64,000 nucleotides of DNA from Simmondsia chinensis (Eukaryota > Streptophyta > Magnoliopsida > Caryophyllales > Simmondsiaceae). The notes beneath the pieces were generated by a model that saw nothing but the letters and a program-made list of their open reading frames with translations, searched no databases and was not told where the DNA came from. The stretch is from contig JAGTTD010000026.1 in assembly GCA_018398585.1 (NCBI GenBank), positions 5,027,001-5,091,000 on the forward strand. Direction: 5' to 3'. Position numbers and translations under genes: made by a program. Shown here piece by piece: positions 9,772 to 20,520 of the stretch; position 1 is the stretch's first letter, and each line of letters begins with the position of its first letter.

Positions 9772-11616
9772 CCTGGATATTTATAGGTGCTCTAGAAGGT
9801 AAGTCTTAAACCTTTATAGAGAGTGGTCACACTCTCGTACCTACATAGATGGATTCCATCAAGTATGTGTTACCGCACAGCACCAAACATATGGCTGTGA
9901 GTCTATTAAGAGCTAAAGCTCAATCTCACCCCTTGGCAACATATCAACAGTGTTCATCAAATGCAAGCCTTACTTACACCACCAAACATATGACTATGGA
10001 CCTGTCCCCCCATTGTCAACATCATAGGGAGGGAAACAGTAAAATACAGTGCACTTCTTGAATAAAATTATGACTTTTCATATTGAACCTGTTAAGATCA
10101 GGTTGGATATATCATAGTTTATTCATACATTGACTTTAGTCCCATCCCCCTTGATGTTTCCACAACAATTTTTTGACATAAAGTCTTCATTAATAGATCC
10201 ACAAGGTTCTTTTCAGACCTTACACAATTTGGTGATATTACTTTCTTTCAAGTAGATTGTTTACGATCTTATGCTTGAGACGAATGGGTCTCCTCTTGCC
10301 AAACCCATCAAGTGTGCATTGTCCACACTATCCGTTACGGACTATGGATTGGGTTAAAGCATCAAGCTCAACATAAATGGCATTTCAATGTTGTATTGGA
10401 ATAAAGCGATACCTGAGAGTTGACCACTACCAACATCAATCACGAGTTGCTCTTACCCCCACATTGAGATATCTGCAACGAGCTTGTTAAACAACTAGCT
10501 CCATCGCCTGCCAACTTCAACAATAGTGAGTATAACATAATAGTGGAGCATTATATTAATAGAATCACATCTCCACCTCAAGTACATAAATCGTATGTAT
10601 ATCACATATACAGTTGGCACGAAAGCCATATACCGCAAATTTGTCAATTTCACATATCATCACAATTGTAAAACATTATCATCTCAAATCTATTGGATCA
10701 CCATCAATTTAGGTTACAAAAGAACATATGCCCATTCTTGTCGTACTTAGAGTACAAACATTATCAATATTCAGGATAGTCCATGTATTATCAATGTTAT
10801 ATCAGATTTTGGTGATATCAAGAGGAAGAGGTACAGAAAACCATAATTCACAAGGTGTCTATTATAATTCAACTTAAGGCAATCCAAGCCTCTGCAAGGC
10901 TCTCAAGTCCAAGTGTTAGCATCATCAAACTACTCCCGTTGCATTTGAATGGTCACCACAATAATATTTCCACCATAATCAATTTTCATAAGCTAGCTAT
11001 GATTAGCAAACATCGGCAAAAATACAATAATCAGAAAAGAATATGATAATACAATATATCTCATAGGTTCTCAGGTGCTCTTACAACCCCCACAATGGAA
11101 TGTTTCACACTATATTCCTAAGCCACTCAATTTTTTTACATGCCAACTCAATTTTTAAGGACAACTAAATAATGCATGTTTCAGAGAGATGTCACAAAAT
11201 AGCTCACTAACGAGTCTAAATACATTGTCATTAGTAGAATATCTCTCATTAATATAAGACACCTAACACAACAAGGAGTCTATTACAACGTAGACCCCAT
11301 TCATTGTACTTCATTAGTACCTCAACAATTTAACTAGAGCACTTCAATATTCATCATTTCGATCAATATACGTAGATCAAGATTGCTAAAATCGGGATTT
11401 TACTTAGAATCGAAAGGGGCTTTTAGAATCGGAATCGTAGAACCGAATCGAGAATCATAAGATTCTACTAAATGTATATTATAATTATTTTTTTTTATCA
11501 ATATTAGTTTTATAATTCAAAAAATTATTAATAAGACCTTTACTTACATGGGTATATATAAGAAACATAATCAAATATAATAAAAATATTTGCATGTAAC
11601 ATATATGTGTCATTTT

Positions 11617-11853
11617 CCAAAGAGGGCACCAACACGCCGTTACCGGATCCCATTAGAACTCCGAAGTTAAGCATGCTTGGGCAAGAGTAGTACCAGGGAT
11701 GGGTAACCTCCTGGGAATTCCTCACCCTCCGGTTGGGGACACTGGGAAACAGCCTCTCTTCAGGTTAACACCCTGAAGGGGGGAGGCTGCGTACATCCGC
11801 CCCACCGAGACCCTGCGTAGGCAGGAGCCCTTGAGGCACTGCGTATGTTCCTT
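11617..11853 (+). mobile_element. 5S rRNA-headed SINE with RTE LINE tail (237 bp)
   Basis: A compact element between two perfect copies of a 16-bp target duplication, atatatgtgtcatttt (11601-11616 and 11854-11869). Positions 11624-11722 follow plant 5S rRNA almost from its 5' end: accggatcccattagaactc, ccgaagttaagcatgcttgg, gcaagagtagtacc, gggatgggtaacctcctggg, aattcctc. At that point the last dozen 5S bases are replaced by ggttggggacactgggaaac and the rest of the RTE LINE tail (to about 11841). A short AT-rich end replaces the usual (TTG)n. The 5S A box (11664-11679) and C box (11687-11707, one extra g) are kept, so Pol III transcription may once have been possible. 5S-derived SINEs are known in animals (SINE3 type). 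Confidence 0.88.
11624..11722 (+). ncRNA. 5S rRNA-derived head of the SINE
   Basis: About 99 bases are collinear with plant 5S rRNA, missing only its 3' dozen bases. An intact 5S gene would continue with a stem-closing 3' end and a T-run terminator; here the RTE tail follows. It is therefore a retroposon head, not a ribosomal gene. Confidence 0.88.
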
Positions 11854-13399
11854 ATATATGTGTCATTTTATGTTATAATAATCATGAGAGCTTTTGAGAT
11901 AGATACTGCTGATCGAACTTTATATTAAGGTTAAAACATAAGACTAGACTTAATTTAAATTTCTTGATAGTATATAATGTTTAATAAACTTTCTTTTACT
12001 TTGAACTAATAAAGTAAGTTTGTTTATAATATATGCTTATTTTTTTACATTTTAACTTCTTATTTGTATAAGTTGGTAGAATTGAGGTCGGATTAGTAGA
12101 ATTGTAAAATCATATTACGATTCTATCCGTTAGTTTTATGTAATATCAATGAATTGTAAGATTATATGAAATTAGGATTCTACTTAAGATCCAGATCGGC
12201 CGTCATTTGTAGAATCGTAAGATTCTAATATTTGAATAGGGATTTCAATAACCATGATGTAGACTAAATCTACCATAGACATATGATATAATAGGATGAG
12301 CATTGTGTTATTCATCAAAACATAATGCTATCAATCACCTTAGCATATTTAGCTCGTGACGCGATGCCATGTTTTTCTCCTCATCAAGTGAACAATAGAG
12401 TCATATAGTATGTTATCCCAATGGCCAAAGTCTCTAAGAATTTTATCCACATAATCATGAGTTAAACCCTTCAAATGTTCTAGTGGTTTTCACAGTAAGT
12501 ATTACAATTGCCTCATATAGGTCTTTCACATCAAATATGAACTCAAGAAGTACTCCAATATTCACATTCTTGCCAAAGAAGGGGCATATACGAATATAAT
12601 TATTCACACATTCAAACGTCACCATAAACAAATTCATATTTGACGACGGACAGTCGAATTGCGACGGCACTATTTAAGGGTCTAATAAAGATCATGCAAG
12701 GAGTTTCAATTATGTAAACTTTATTTTAAATTTAGCAATCTCAAAACCACTCAGGTTGTTCCATAAATGTTTCTCCCTAAGTATCATAATTCAAGAATTT
12801 ATTTTTCTGTCAACTCTTAAGAACACCCATTAGCAACGGCTCATAATCGGGTCTGACTCGCTATCAGTGAATCTCTCGAAATAGGTGCATTTATGTTTTT
12901 ATAATGTCATCAAGGATTTTAGATTTTCCCATACTAACGATGTGATTATTCAAAAATAAAGTGCTCATCCAAAAGGAAGAAATACAGTAAGGAAAATCTT
13001 CGTAAGCCAAAAACCCCCATACGTATACGTAGTGGATATTAGAAACGTAACTTTTTCAAGTTAAGGCATTTTATCTAACTTTTGAATTAGATTCTTTTTA
13101 AAGTAGGTAGCAATAGTAACGAGGCTTCTACCACAACCTCGAGGGTAACTTAGGGCCAATAAACATCACATTCATCATGTCCTCAAGCATTTTTTAGATT
13201 TCATTCGCAATCTCTTTTGAGGAGGTGGTATAACATTTAACACTTCTATTTGACCTAATCCCTTCAATTGTATTCATTTTATCATAATACATTTCACACA
13301 AGCTAGTAGCAACTAGCAAATATTGGCAAACTAAAAAATTAGAAAAGGATTATGGTTAAAATAGTTCGTATGTAGCACAAGAATTTTTGCTTCATGTAA

Positions 13400-14426
13400 G
13401 AGCATTACCCCCCATTTCACTAACTTATACTAGGATTCAAGTGAATGTGGGTCAAACTTCCATTGATAAAATGCAAATAATACATGCATGCTAATATTAT
13501 GTTGCTTCCATTTAACCTTTTTCATATAAACTTAGAAAATTAGGTCCTTTGAATGACAACATGAACAGTAGGAAAAATGTATTTAGTTTTAAATCATCAA
13601 ACATACACATATTTAAACTTCATGCATAATTTTTCATTTCATTATGAAATATGTCTCATTTCTATTTTCTTTTTCCTTTTCTCTACACTTAAAAGCCCAA
13701 CTGCGGGCCCAATCGCATCTAATCCCTTTAGATCCATATGGGCGTTCATTTTGTTATTTATTTAGTTTTAATTAAAAAATAAATATATAAATTCTTTTAG
13801 AGCTCAATTGGGTCATTTTTATTATGGCCCAAAATATGTCTCATTTGTCAATAGCACAAGCAAAATGGGCCTCCTCTTCCTTTTTCTTTTTTTTTTTTTT
13901 TGTGTGTATTTAAGACCCAATGAGACCCCATTCATTTTAGTGGACCTATTTTCTCTTTGAAGGCCAAGCAATTGTGTTTCCCTTAATTGTCATCAACACA
14001 ATGTAAAACCTAGACTCCACTCCACTCCCCGTCAAGGCGTGCGCTGAGCATCGACATTGGTTCGAAGTCATCACGACCACACTTCGCTACAATTTCAAGG
14101 GACCATTAGGTTTTTCTACCGTCGAAGTCCTCGTGATGATTTGGTAATGCCACCTTAGCCACCGCTGAATCGACTTCTCACTCACAGTTAGGGTTTTCTT
14201 TTTTTTATTATTGTAAAGTTCTGCTTGAATGTCTCAACATTGAGTATTATTATCAGAACTATTGGACATTCGATTCCTCCCCATATTCGGCATTTTGGAG
14301 ATTTATTAAATGGTGTTTTATAATCTATCTACCTAACAGTGTTTTAATTTCTCATGTAAAAGACTTAAATTGTAAAGAATTGGAATCCTTGGTACCATGA
14401 TTGATTACCCAACTCTTCTTTTATAT
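13400..14426. other. No gene recognised
   Basis: AT-rich DNA with a poly-T tract (about 13889-13901). A stretch about 13690-13740 is GC-richer (cccaactgcgggcccaatcg). No coding signal on either strand. It may be LTR or leader sequence of the decayed Copia, since a related LTR follows. Confidence 0.4.
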
Positions 14427-15128
14427 TGTTAGAATAATGGCCAAAATTCAAGTATAGCAACGAATGAGAGAGCAATTAGAAAGATCTTACAAAACTATGA
14501 TATCGCACCATGATAAGAACCACTGTTCTAAAAGACGATTTCGCCTTTGCTTCGATGCACGCAGTATAACCGGCAGCTGTCCTCTAGGATTAATGCGATT
14601 CGACTCTTAACAGGCACTCGTTAATTGTCGGGTAGGAGTACCTTGAACATTGCCCAAAACATTAAGAAAAGAGGTAGATTACAGTAAGAACAATTGAGCC
14701 ACAGAGAAGAAAGAGAATAGGAGACAGAGAGAGAGAGAGAAGGGGATCATTGTTGTTATTCTTGGGAATCAATTTTAGCGCAGTAGGGCACGGTATTTAT
14801 ACCATTGCAAGGGGTCGGAAAAATGGTACAATAACGGACGTAACAAATTGCCACAGCTATATTAGTAATTGCTCATGGATCTCCAATAGTCACCTTTTAA
14901 TGATAGTAAAAGGCTAGTAATGGGTCTTGGAAAAATATTTTTCAAAAATAAATATACCCATTCAGAAAAAGATAATCCACGCCCACACTCGAGCATGGCA
15001 AGCAGGCGGCACGCGCCACTCTCTCACCCCTAACTCAATTCAAGAAGAGAGATTGTATATCTATATTTAAACTAGGATATCCTTTAGTATTTTTTTAGTG
15101 CGGGACAGGATTTTTCCCATTATACTTA
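14427..15128 (-). repeat. LTR related to Copia 1
   Basis: It aligns along its length with the 5334-6076 LTR: gatcttacaaaac, ctaaaagacgattt, cggcagctgtc, attaa-gcgat-cgac, and near the right end cacgcccacactcgagcatgg. It is either the 5' LTR of the decayed Copia at 9.8-13.4 kb or a solo LTR. Ends are approximate and I see no clear 5-bp duplication. Confidence 0.72.
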
Positions 15129-15149
15129 AGATTAGCTTGTATCATTTTT

Positions 15150-16119
15150 TTCAATAATTTTTAGGGAATTGATTTCTTTCTTCATATTAATGTCTGGAGG
15201 CATAAGCCTTGGATAATGAGTTCTTATAGGTTAGTATCTCCATTTTTGAGAAGTACTTTCCTTTATTTTTTGAATTTTAAAAGGTTGGTCTTCTTCTTTA
15301 AATTGATTTTTTCTATTTCAAATATGTAGGTTATTGATTGATGTGGAAGAGGATTCAATGTTAGAATCATTGACAAGCGGTTTTGAAATTGTTTAAAGTG
15401 AAGGTTCTTTAGATTGTTTTGAAGTCGAAGGGGTTGAAGGAATTTCATTTAAGTTTTGAGATATTTTCGATAGTACGTCAGCTTGAAAATCTACCATTTG
15501 TCTCTTGTCAGTATGAGAGAGGTTAAAGGATTGAAATAGAGGTTGTTCAATTCCTTGAGAAAAGAACTTAGTGAGGTTAAGGTTCTTCTTATTTAATTGA
15601 GGAAGAAAAGGTTGGAATTGTTTTCCTATTTTCTTCTTTATTTAATATATGATTCTAGATTATGTTGAGCTGCTCAGATATTGTTTTTAAGTTTAAAGTT
15701 TGATAATTGTTTTGTTAATATATCTTTTTAATGTCTTGTATAATTAGTGTTGAACTATCTTCTGTCCTTCCCTTTCTGAAAGGAGTAGCAATAATTTTTT
15801 GATCTTGAGTTTTTACTATTATATTCTTTGTTGAAGGATGAATAAATTGAATAACTTGACCACCAGTTATAAGCCATTTAATTGTTGATATAATATTAAT
15901 ATTTATTGAGTTTTCGAAAAAAAAAAGTTTGGAATTTGATGTCTTAAAGTGTCGGTTAAAAACCACAAAAACAGAGAGAAATTGCATGCCATTACAGTTA
16001 TTTCTTTATAATATATTTCTATAATCCTTTCTCAAGTTGATTTGTCAAACGTTTGATAAAACCATAAACGTTTAGCTTTGTTTTGTTCATATTCAAAATC
16101 GTTGCTTAAAAATTCTTTA
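15150..16119 (-). pseudogene. Pararetrovirus linker and coat-protein N-terminal remnant
   Basis: The minus-strand frame 15987-15715 has TIKWLITGGQVIQFIHPSTK and KIIATPFRKG, matching the equivalent frame in the 49-64 kb copies (TTKWLTTEGQIIQTIHSPTK and related). Further down, GIEQPLFQSFNLS and, after several stops, HYPRLMPPDI correspond to the start of the coat-protein region. The reading frame is broken repeatedly. Confidence 0.78.
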
Positions 16120-17141
16120 GGCTCTGCTTGGCACATGGAATTAAAATTAGACTACGGAATTACAATTCCAATTTCAATTTTGATGAAATTGGAATTATGA
16201 TGGAATTGAAATTCCATTGTTTGGTTTAGCAAAGGAATTGGAGGTCAGCATTATAAATACGTAATGATTCGAATTATAAATGGTTTTCGGTTAATTGAGT
16301 TGGAGCATTTCAAGCTTTAGTTCAACTACAATTGGATTCTGGTCGTAACAATTCACATTGTGTTTAAATTATTATGGTCTGACTGATTCACTTTGAGCTC
16401 GAATTATTCAATTTTCAAGTAAAATTGGGTCAATTATTGCGTCAGATTACTTGGTGTTCAAGTTAACTTGGATTTTCAATTAATCGAGTTAGGTCTTTTC
16501 AGGATTGATGCTAGTTATGATTGGGTTTGAATTCATTTAGGTCATTTTGAACTCGAGTCACCTTAGTTTTGGGACAAATGAGTTGTATCTTTTAAATTTT
16601 GAGTAATTTTAGGCTGCATTTGAGATGGGTTGGATCATTTTGAGTATGGGTCAATTTGGCCGGGTCATTTCCACTTCGGCTCAGCTTAATTGCATTACAT
16701 TCAAGTTGAATAGTTTCATTTTCTAGATTTGAGTTCTCTCGAGTTTCTAGTCAATCAAGGTGGGTCACTTCGAACTTTGAGCTAAGGCGATTTCAGTCAT
16801 TTCAAGTTCAACTCATTCGAGTTGGGTGATTTCTAGGTTCGGGTCAAATTTTAGGTTGTGCTTAAGTCATTAGATTTTGAGTTATCTTGGATCTGGATTA
16901 ATCAACTAGGGTCATTTTACGTTTTAGGTTAATAGAATTAAGATAAAATTACAATTCCTTACCCCCACCTTAAGAAATTAGAAAATATGATTTTTAGTTA
17001 AAAAGTAATTCCATAGAATTAGATAGTAGAATTGTAATTCCAATTCCAACAGATGAGCCAAACAACATAATTGGAATTCTAGGCCCCATTTCTATCTTCA
17101 ACCCCAATTCCAGCCTCCAACTTCATATCCCAAACACAGTC
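16120..17141. mobile_element. Harbinger-like non-autonomous DNA transposon (1,022 bp)
   Basis: The left end is ggctctgcttggcacatgg. The right end read inward is gactgtgtttgggatatg. The terminal 12 bases match at 9 positions, and the GG(G)CxxTxTTTGG form is usual for PIF/Harbinger ends. The flanks are TTA on both sides (16117-16119, 17142-17144), the family's target duplication. The interior has many copies of ggtcattt/gggtca-type words and attccaatt blocks near both ends, and no transposase. It sits inside pararetrovirus sequence that is uninterrupted in the other copies, so both ends are well fixed. Confidence 0.72.
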
Positions 17142-17144
17142 TTA

Positions 17145-17558
17145 TTGATTTTAAATTCTTTTGTTATTACATTTATTATCAGAGGTCTCATTTGAGAAGA
17201 GGATGGAGAAGAAGGGTTTGTGTAAGACTCAAATTAATAAACTGGTTGAGCAGTAGGAGGGTTTGGATTTCATCTCTAATCATTGGTATTAAAGAGGTTG
17301 AATATCTCGAGGATTCCGAATGATTTATGGAGTTGATTGTGGTTTATCTACCTAAGGCAAATCTTATGGTTATTTTGCCATTAGGTGGTTGAGGGTTCTC
17401 AATTTTCCTAAAGTCAGGAATGATTATTTTATTTCATTTGAGACATCTTGAAGTAAAGGTTTCAGCTTGAGCAGCTTGAACTTTCAAGGAGTAAGGTTTC
17501 TCTAGGAGGAGATTGTTTGAGACATTTTGGATAGTTGGCTTCATAAGAGTCTAAAATA
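17145..17558 (-). pseudogene. Pararetrovirus movement-protein C-terminal region
   Basis: On the minus strand the readable stretch ends in KIENPQPPNGKITIRFALG after a stop; this corresponds to the equivalent stretch at 53945-53790 (minus) and 54905-55000 (plus). Upstream there is a run without long frames. It is separated from the rest of the movement protein by the fold-back element. Confidence 0.7.
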
Positions 17559-18068
17559 AGTGGCTATTTACTTTTTCAGTATTCCTAAATTTTTTGAAAT
17601 AATGAACCCCTAAGCTTTTATTGTATTAATAAAAAGGCCCCTCTCCAATATGATGGCGTTATTTTGTATCGACAGAACTGATGTGACAACTCTTTTTTTA
17701 TTAATGTTATAGTAAAATGATAAAAGTGCCCTTCAACACTCTTATTCTTACTTTATAAACACAAAATTCAATATGTTGTACTATGTAAAAACTGTCTATT
17801 TTAGCTTAATTTGTTTAAAAATATAATTATTAAAGGGTATTTTTTTTTTTATTATTTTACTATAATATTAATAAAAAATAGTTGCCACTTCAACTATGTC
17901 AAAAAAAAAAATGGCATTATCACGCCAGATAGTGGACTTTTTATTAATACAATAAAAAATTAGGGGCATTTTTATGAATAAGACAAAAACTTATGGGCCT
18001 TTTTATTAATTAAAAAGGTTAGGTTGTTTTTATTATTTAGAAAAAGGTCGGGGTATTAAAATATAAAT
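17559..18068. mobile_element. Fold-back (long inverted repeat) element
   Basis: The arms at about 17605-17733 and 17832-17968 are inverted copies around a 98-bp loop: cccctaagcttttattgtat pairs with atacaataaaaaattagggg, and gtgacaactctttttttatt with aataaaaaatagttgccac. Outside these, the ends (tatttactttttcagtattc; tatttatattttaatacccc read inward) are also weakly related. Pararetrovirus reading resumes on both sides. It is a MITE-like element of unassigned superfamily with no coding capacity. Confidence 0.68.
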
Positions 18069-18290
18069 AACTCAAAATAACTTTTATATATGAGTGCAAA
18101 CCTTCTTCTATGCTCTTCAAATGCTATGTTTGGCATATGGATATTAAAGTTTGAAATCTTTAAGATTGTTGGATCTTGTAGATCCATCAAGAAGTTTGGA
18201 TAACAATTAAAATAAATTGGGCCTTTGTGTAAATTAGTTTGAACAATTGCAAGTAAAGATTCTTCAAATTTTGATTGTGACTTATATTAT
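18069..18290 (-). pseudogene. Pararetrovirus movement-protein central part
   Basis: An open minus-strand stretch from about 18275 to 18069 contains GPIYFNCYPNF, a hallmark of Caulimoviridae 30K-superfamily movement proteins, then LQDPTIL. Its other half lies beyond the 5.2-kb Copia (23494-23943). In the virus the protein would help cell-to-cell spread through plasmodesmata. Confidence 0.8.
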
Positions 18291-18295
18291 GGGCC

Positions 18296-18486
18296 TTAGA
18301 GTATCTAGATCTACATCTATTAAATTCATTGATTGTGACTTATATTATGCTTCTATATCCAGATTCATATTTGTATTATCTAGTTAGGGTTCCTTTAGTC
18401 TTTTCTCTACTATTATACTCTCTATATATAGTCATATTGTAAGCTCATTATATTCATTCAGTCAAATACAATCTCCTTATTTCACA
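18296..18486 (+). repeat. 5' LTR of Copia 2
   Basis: It matches 23314-23503 along its length (ttagagtatctagatctaca ... ctccttatttcaca). It contains ctctatatatag, a TATA-like box that could have driven the element. Confidence 0.88.
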
Positions 18487-18499
18487 TGGTATCAAAGTA
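18487..18499 (+). promoter_or_regulatory. Primer-binding site of Copia 2
   Basis: tggtatcaaagta follows the 5' LTR directly. It differs from the complement of the initiator tRNA-Met 3' end (TGGTATCAGAGC) by G to A and C to T changes. It is the usual Copia minus-strand primer site. Confidence 0.85.
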
Positions 18500-18554
18500 A
18501 TTTTAAAATTGCCTAAAATATTTTTTTTTACTTTTTACTTTTCTCCCCTTCTCA

Positions 18555-19790
18555 ATGGCAGCCTCCCCAAACCCTAGCCCTAACCTTAACCACCGTGCCA
18601 CCGCTGCCACCCCTCCTTCGACGGTCTCTCAACTTCGACAACCCAATGCCGACGACAACCCTACTGTCGGCCTTTCCCCTGCCGCGTTCCCTACTCTGAA
18701 CCATGCACCACAACCTCTTCAATCCACCATGTTCGAACCACCAGCCACTGTCAGCTCTGACGCCATCGTCTCCATCACTAGTGTCTCGCCTCCCCTTCGA
18801 TCGTCGTCCTTCATCGGTGGTCACGTGGTTCCGTCGCCGTTGGTCACAGGAGTCCCACGTCCCTCTCTCCCCTCACCTGTACCACCATCAGCTTTCCCCC
18901 AAATCGGTACCAGCCTCCCTTTCTCTGGCCTCCCCCTGGCAGCGCCGACCACTACCACCCTCCCATCAACACAAGCCTTGGCCTTCCCCAACTCGGTGAT
19001 GTCATCCTCTTCTCACTCTCTCTCCTCTGCTCCTTTAACACCAGTATCCCCTTCCTCTTTGCTACCTCTTTCTAAAATTTCACATGTTATTATGGTCAAT
19101 TGGAAAATACCACTGATTACCTATCATGGCGTGAACAATTTTACATGATTTTAACAGCTCATCAAATCTTGGGGTATATTAATGGTATGTACCCATGTCC
19201 CTCTGCTTATTCAATAAAAACTGATGGAACCCCCACTATTAACCCAGAATATCTAACCTGGATATGTACAGACCAAAGCCTTCGATCATGTATTGCCGCC
19301 ACTCTATCTCGCCCTATTCTTTATGATGTAATTCGCCAACCTACCTCTAAGGCTATGTGGGATGCCTTGGCCGAACACCTTTGGGACCATTCGATGGCTA
19401 AGGAGTTTGACTTATGGACGCAATTAACCCTACTTTGGAAAGACAATAAAACTATGGAGACGTATCTCTCTAAGCTTAAGTTAATTGCTGATGATTTGGC
19501 TGCCATTGACTCTCCTGTCTCTAATTGAGAACTTGTTCAACATGCCCTATTTGCTCTTCCCCCTAAGTATGCTACCATTGGTACCTTTGTCTGCACGTCA
19601 TCGCGGTCTGTTAATTTTGAACAACTGAAAATTGACCTTATAAATGAGGAGGCTGCCCTCAACCGATACAGTATACGCACTACTATTGATTTTAGTCGTG
19701 ATTTAGTTGCTACAAGTACAGATCACCAGGGCAACAACCAAGCTCACGGAGGTCGTAGTCGAGGAGGACGTGGAAGATAACATAACTGCC
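18555..19790 (+). pseudogene. Copia 2 gag (broken)
   Basis: It begins MAASPNPSPNLNH, a proline/serine-rich leader of about 180 residues, then shifts frame near 19100 into NTTDYLSWREQFYMILTAHQ, the UBN2/retrotran-gag domain (QSLRSCIAATLS, KEFDLWTQLTLLWKDNKTME, YLSKLKLIADDLAAI). A stop at 19526-19528 is followed by the rest (PPKYATIGTFV) and a glycine/arginine-rich end (GGRSRGGRGR). The start ATG at 18555 is 55 bp after the primer site. One frameshift and several stops. Confidence 0.86.
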
Positions 19791-20099
19791 GTGGTGGACG
19801 AGGCAGCAGATATGGAAATTAAGGGCAGTATCAGCACTCTCAACTGGGGAATCCTAGCCTTGGAGGCTCGAGTGTACCTCAATATGGAGCTACCCCACCT
19901 AAATCTGCACCTTGGGCTCGATTTGCAGGTAATCCCCCTATTCACTCCAGCGGTGGTATACTTGGAACACGACCACAATTTTGCCAGATTTGTAGCCAGA
20001 TCGGACGTGTTGCTCTTGCTTGCCTTTGCCACTTCGACAATAGTTCCTTCCTTGATCCATCTCAGTCGTTCTCCGCCATATCTATAAATGAACCTCAAG

Positions 20100-20520
20100 A
20101 CTACAACTAGTACCTTGACTCAGGAGCCTCTAACCATATGATGCCTATCCAGGTATTCTTCGTAATCCTCTTCCATATCGTGGTCATAAAAGCGTGCTTG
20201 TTGGTGATGGTGCTTTATTTCCTATTACGGATATGGGTTCCTCATCCCTACATACAACATCTCGACCCTTAGTTTTAAATGATGTTATGCTAGTTCCTAA
20301 ACTCACTCATAATCTCGTATCTATCAAAAAGTTGTGTCAAGATAACAATTATATGGTTGAATTTGATTCCTTTTTTTTTTTTTTTGTGATAAAGACAAAG
20401 CTCCGAGGACATCGCTCCTACGGGTATGCAGTAATGGTCCTCTCTATAATTTTTCACCACCAGTATCAGGTCTCATGGCACCCGCTCGCTCAGGGGAACT
20501 ATGGCATCAATGGCTAGGTT
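20100..20520 (+). pseudogene. Copia 2 protease region (broken)
   Basis: YLDSGASNHMM at about 20113 is the retropepsin active site of Copia elements, reached after a stop. The frame then shifts; 20194 onward reads LVGDGALFPITDMGSSSLHT and LNDVMLVPKLTHNLVSIKKL, the end of the protease/pre-integrase region. A 13-T tract (about 20371-20385) gives a run of phenylalanines. Confidence 0.8.

Larger units (their letters stand above)
11385..12245. mobile_element. Candidate non-autonomous DNA element with palindromic motif repeats
   Basis: Both halves carry variants of the palindrome agaatcgtaagattct: about 11446-11461 (gaatcataagattct), 12207-12222 (agaatcgtaagattct), and weaker copies at about 12090-12125 and 12150-12180. 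The left end (aaaatcgggattttactta) and right end (ctaatatttgaatagggattt) may be imperfect inverted ends. Excluding the SINE inside it, the element would be about 600 bp. Class and exact ends are unknown. Confidence 0.35.
9775..13400 (-). mobile_element. Heavily decayed Copia relative of element 1
   Basis: Several blocks align in order with Copia 1 (minus). About 9780-10300 matches 1140-1610 (shared ggtgctctagaaggtaagtc, caaacatatggctatg-like and gatgtttc...acaattttt). About 11085-11160 matches 1735-1800. About 12320-12620 matches 2085-2400 (RT region; caccttagcatattt and the caagtgaac/caagtgtat stretches). No open frame remains. A short transposon and a SINE (11385-12245) interrupt it. 13000-13400 is probably its integrase-side remnant, but I cannot align it with confidence. 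Confidence 0.65.

Noticed and set aside
11601..11869. A Cassandra TRIM element (5S sequence inside an LTR)
   Set aside because: No LTR pair, no TG...CA ends, a 16-bp rather than 5-bp duplication, and the tail is RTE LINE sequence.
18552..18824. A basic 90-codon protein on the minus strand
   Set aside because: Opposite-strand shadow of the proline-rich Copia 2 gag leader.
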